Positions 61,803 through 64,000 of a stretch of 64,000 nt of DNA are shown here, piece by piece. The stretch is from Brienomyrus brachyistius (lineage: Eukaryota > Chordata > Actinopteri > Osteoglossiformes > Mormyridae): the NCBI RefSeq assembly GCF_023856365.1, contig NC_064540.1:5944001-6008000 (forward strand), in the 5' to 3' direction. Both the position numbers and the translations under genes were made by a program. The notes below the pieces were generated by a model that made no database searches, was not told the origin of the DNA, and saw nothing but the letters and a program-made list of their open reading frames with translations. Position 1 is the first letter of the stretch. Every line of letters starts with the position of its first letter.

Positions 61803-62330
61803 TATAGCAAACAACAAAACTATAACCACCATTACTTCACTGACATCCAACAAAACTCCACAAACCACTAGGGAACTAAAACAGAGAAAGGGACTTAAAT
61901 ACAGAGGAGTAACACATCCAACAAAGGGCAGGTGAGACCAATCAACAAGGGTTAGGAAAACAGGTCACAGGTGAAACTAATTAACTTCAGAGAACTAAAC
62001 AGGAAAACTAAGAACTGATCAAGAAATAGGAAAAACAGAATCTAACATTGGGAATAACAAAAACTGGTAAAACACAACTAAGGCTCAAAGCAGGAAACCA
62101 AAACCGAACACAAACCACAGGAGTAAAACTGATAGGAACAAAATACAAAACCAGTGGAAGTGAGATTTGAACACATAACAGAGGATTAACAGACAGCCGC
62201 ACGCTCAGCTCGTTGGGCCATGCGGCTCACAGGGACCAGGCGAAACAATACAGACTAGGACAATGGGGAAAAAGACACAGACTGGGACAACAGGAGCTGA
62301 CTCCGACATTCTCTGAACTGGGATATCCAT
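61800..62330. repeat. Dispersed repeat-like stretch with tRNA-like fragment
   Basis: A-rich, AACTAA-laden sequence of the kind that flanks fish retroelements. Near 62185-62235 the minus strand reads like a tRNA-derived head (GAGCCGCATGGCCCAACGAG then CTGAGCGTGCGGCTG). No open frame of note. Confidence 0.35.
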
Positions 62331-62439
62331 TGAATTTGATAGTCCAGGACTGAGCACAGCCTTTACTCAATCTAAAAATACATTTGCATAACTGTGTTTG
62401 TATAATTCTTTGATATAAATTTCTATAATTTCTTTAATG

Positions 62440-62595
62440 TTACTGGTGACTCTACGACTCACTCTGAGCGTGAGAAGCTCGGTCTCCCCACGTTGGTTGG
62501 GTTTCCTCTCAAATCCCAGAGAGCCGCTATTAGGCTAATCGCCCCTCCCATGACCCTGACCTAGATTAGGGGTTATAGAATGGATGGATGGTGGC
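62440..62595 (+). repeat. SINE/LINE-tail family remnant
   Basis: GGGTTTCCTCTCAAATCCCA, CGCCCCTCCCATGACCCTGA and AATGGATGGATGG are a decayed version of the tail, lying 3' of the ETS gene. Confidence 0.5.
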
Positions 62596-62908
62596 TGTAA
62601 TGGAAACCGAATCAACATCACTTAGGACCACAATAACAGGCAGATTCATGAAGAAGAAGCATTAGTTTCCACTGAGAAATTTTATACAATTTTCCACTGT
62701 TCCACTTCATTTAAGGCATATTCCGAACAGCATATTTAAAGACGGTAACAATCAAATGCAGTAAGGGGCACAATATAGTGACACAATGTTTATATTCCTC
62801 ACGGAAAACAAGTCCCATGGGGAGAGGAACAGCTACTTATTAAGTATTACGTAAGACAATCCTCAGATTTATATCGTCAAAATCAATTGGCACCCAATAC
62901 ACAATGAC

Positions 62909-62914
62909 TTTATT
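62909..62914 (-). terminator. Candidate poly(A) signal for the Spi-type ETS gene
   Basis: AATAAA on the minus strand 155 bp past the stop codon, a typical spacing for a short 3' UTR. Confidence 0.45.
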
Positions 62915-63068
62915 AATGTAAAATTAAACTATCAACAAACTGATCTCAGACCAGATCATTATAGTAAAAAATCTTTAGAGAAAAAAAGATGTCACGTGAT
63001 GGCCGTCTCATTCCGCAAATACATAGTATTCAGCTTCGGAACGATGATGTCACAGCTGTCATGTGACC

Positions 63069-63382
63069 TCACAGAGGTGCGGACGGAACGCTGTGCCCCA
63101 GGCTACTGAGGGTGTCCCTGTCGAACTGATACGTCAGCTTCTTCTTCACCTTGCAAATCTTGCCGGTGCGGGTGTAGTTGCGCAAGGCACGCGCCATCTT
63201 CTGGTAGGTCATGGTCTTGCGGTTGCCCTTGCGCCAGCCCCACAGGCAGGCCAGTAGTTCTTTGTTCTGGGAGGAGAACTGGAAGGTGCCGTCGTCAGAG
63301 TGCACCCACCAGATGCAATTACGCATCCCTGGGTCCTGTAGCATCTCATATAGGAACTGGAAGAGCCGCTCCTTCTTCCGAC
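63069..63382 (-). CDS. ETS-domain factor of the PU.1/Spi-B/Spi-C group, last coding exon (partial)
   Basis: The acceptor CTCCTCACAG is followed by 104 codons including the stop (63069-63071). The exon encodes a complete ETS domain: [15 protein letters not shown], then [35 protein letters not shown] and [17 protein letters not shown] holds the two recognition-helix arginines that read the GGAA core in PU.1. KKKLTYQFD ends the domain, and only about 15 residues follow. [19 protein letters not shown] matches Spi-C, WWV-GTFQFSS matches PU.1, and KLTYQFD matches Spi-B, so the paralogue is open. These factors govern myeloid and lymphoid genes. The N-terminal exons lie outside the window. Confidence 0.9.
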
Positions 63383-64000
63383 CTGTGAGGAGATCGGGGC
63401 ATGTCTGGGAATGGTGATTCCATTAGCATGGCGGCGGGAACATGCTAATGAGGCACTTAGGATGACTGGGGTTTTGTGAATGGGAATGCTGGCCTCCTTC
63501 AGTGGCAAGTTACAGCAACTGGCAATAGAGTGTTAGCAACAATAAGGCTAGCATGAGGCACGTGTTTGATTGGCAGAGGGCCGTATGTAGCTAAGTGGAT
63601 TAGGACCGCATGTAATAAGAGGAATCACCAAAACCCAAATTAAGAGTAACGTCACAGGAAAGGCCCTTAACCACAACTGTTCACTGGTCTTTTGGACAAA
63701 AGCATCTGCTAAATAAACTTAATAAACTATCAGTGGTGCTCAAAGTGCAGTGTAAGGAACCAGGACCCTAGAATAATCTTGCCATATTCTTTTGTATAAT
63801 TTGGTTTTTACGACAAATAGCAAGAATATGGAAAATTAAATAACAGTAGCCTAATGAAAATTTGTGTCAGATGTAACCTGTCACATACGTGGGACGTGTA
63901 CCATTAGCAAACACTGTCTGTGGACCGACGACCCTGAAACTGCCCACGAGGGGCTTTTGATTGCATGAAGCTCCGATCACGTGACTGGTGCCCCTGACCA
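63383..64000. other. Intron or upstream part of the ETS gene
   Basis: Apart from the SINE remnant I find no further exon before the window edge. Confidence 0.4.
63560..63735 (+). mobile_element. tRNA-derived SINE remnant, plus orientation
   Basis: It ends TTTGGACAAAAGCATCTGCT followed by AAATAAAC, the tail of the same SINE core. The head (GTAGCTAAGTGGATTAGGAC) is degraded. Confidence 0.55.

Noticed and set aside
61275..61871. 198-residue Gly/Gln/Arg/Ala frame and Pro/Cys/Ala antisense frames
   Set aside because: Translation of the GGCAGG minisatellite.

Overview
This window reads as a vertebrate nuclear genome, almost certainly a teleost fish. Coding sequence is sparse and broken into exons with GT/AG junctions. 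Fish-type Tc1-like transposase remains, tRNA-derived SINEs, CATC, TA and CA microsatellites and C/G homopolymers are everywhere. There is no bacterial operon structure, phage or CRISPR array.

Layout. 1-14 kb: no coding sequence recognised; simple repeats, a CpG-bearing patch near 9.6 kb, and a GC-box promoter-like patch near 12.0 kb beside a perfect minus-strand splice donor. 14.7-22.8 kb, minus strand: twelve coding exons of tulp1 (tubby-like protein 1), the photoreceptor trafficking protein. The C-terminal tubby domain is complete and the N-terminal exons are Lys/Glu-rich; the start exon is not certain. About 23.4 kb, plus strand: an intron-containing tRNA-Arg(UCU). 25.6-33 kb: repeats and possible weak promoters. 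33-35.4 kb: a CpG-rich, promoter-like block with plus-strand donor sites. 45.65 and 46.04 kb, plus strand: two let-7 microRNA hairpins 392 bp apart, one of let-7a type and one with the sequence I recall as let-7k. 53.1-57.06 kb, minus strand: a complete two-exon adenosine receptor gene (A1/A3 type, 316 aa), its intron split at the family-typical place after TM3 and filled by a composite element with direct terminal repeats. 57-59 kb: a fish DNA-transposon-like repeat containing a 373-bp, indel-free second copy of the adenosine receptor start codon and upstream region. 59.9-60.8 kb: decayed Tc1-like transposase. 61.5-61.8 kb: GGCAGG minisatellite. 63.07-63.38 kb, minus strand: the last coding exon (ETS domain) of a PU.1/Spi-B/Spi-C type transcription factor whose 5' part lies beyond the window.

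The genes do not form a pathway. They are neighbours in a block that, from memory of vertebrate synteny, recalls human 6p21 (TEAD3-TULP1-FKBP5) joined to adenosine-receptor and let-7 loci, as on chicken chromosome 26. The most unusual points are the receptor 5' end inside a transposon, a perfect 45-bp inverted repeat about 500 bp past the tulp1 stop codon, a run of phase-symmetric Lys-rich tulp1 exons, and altered ligand-pocket residues in the adenosine receptor.
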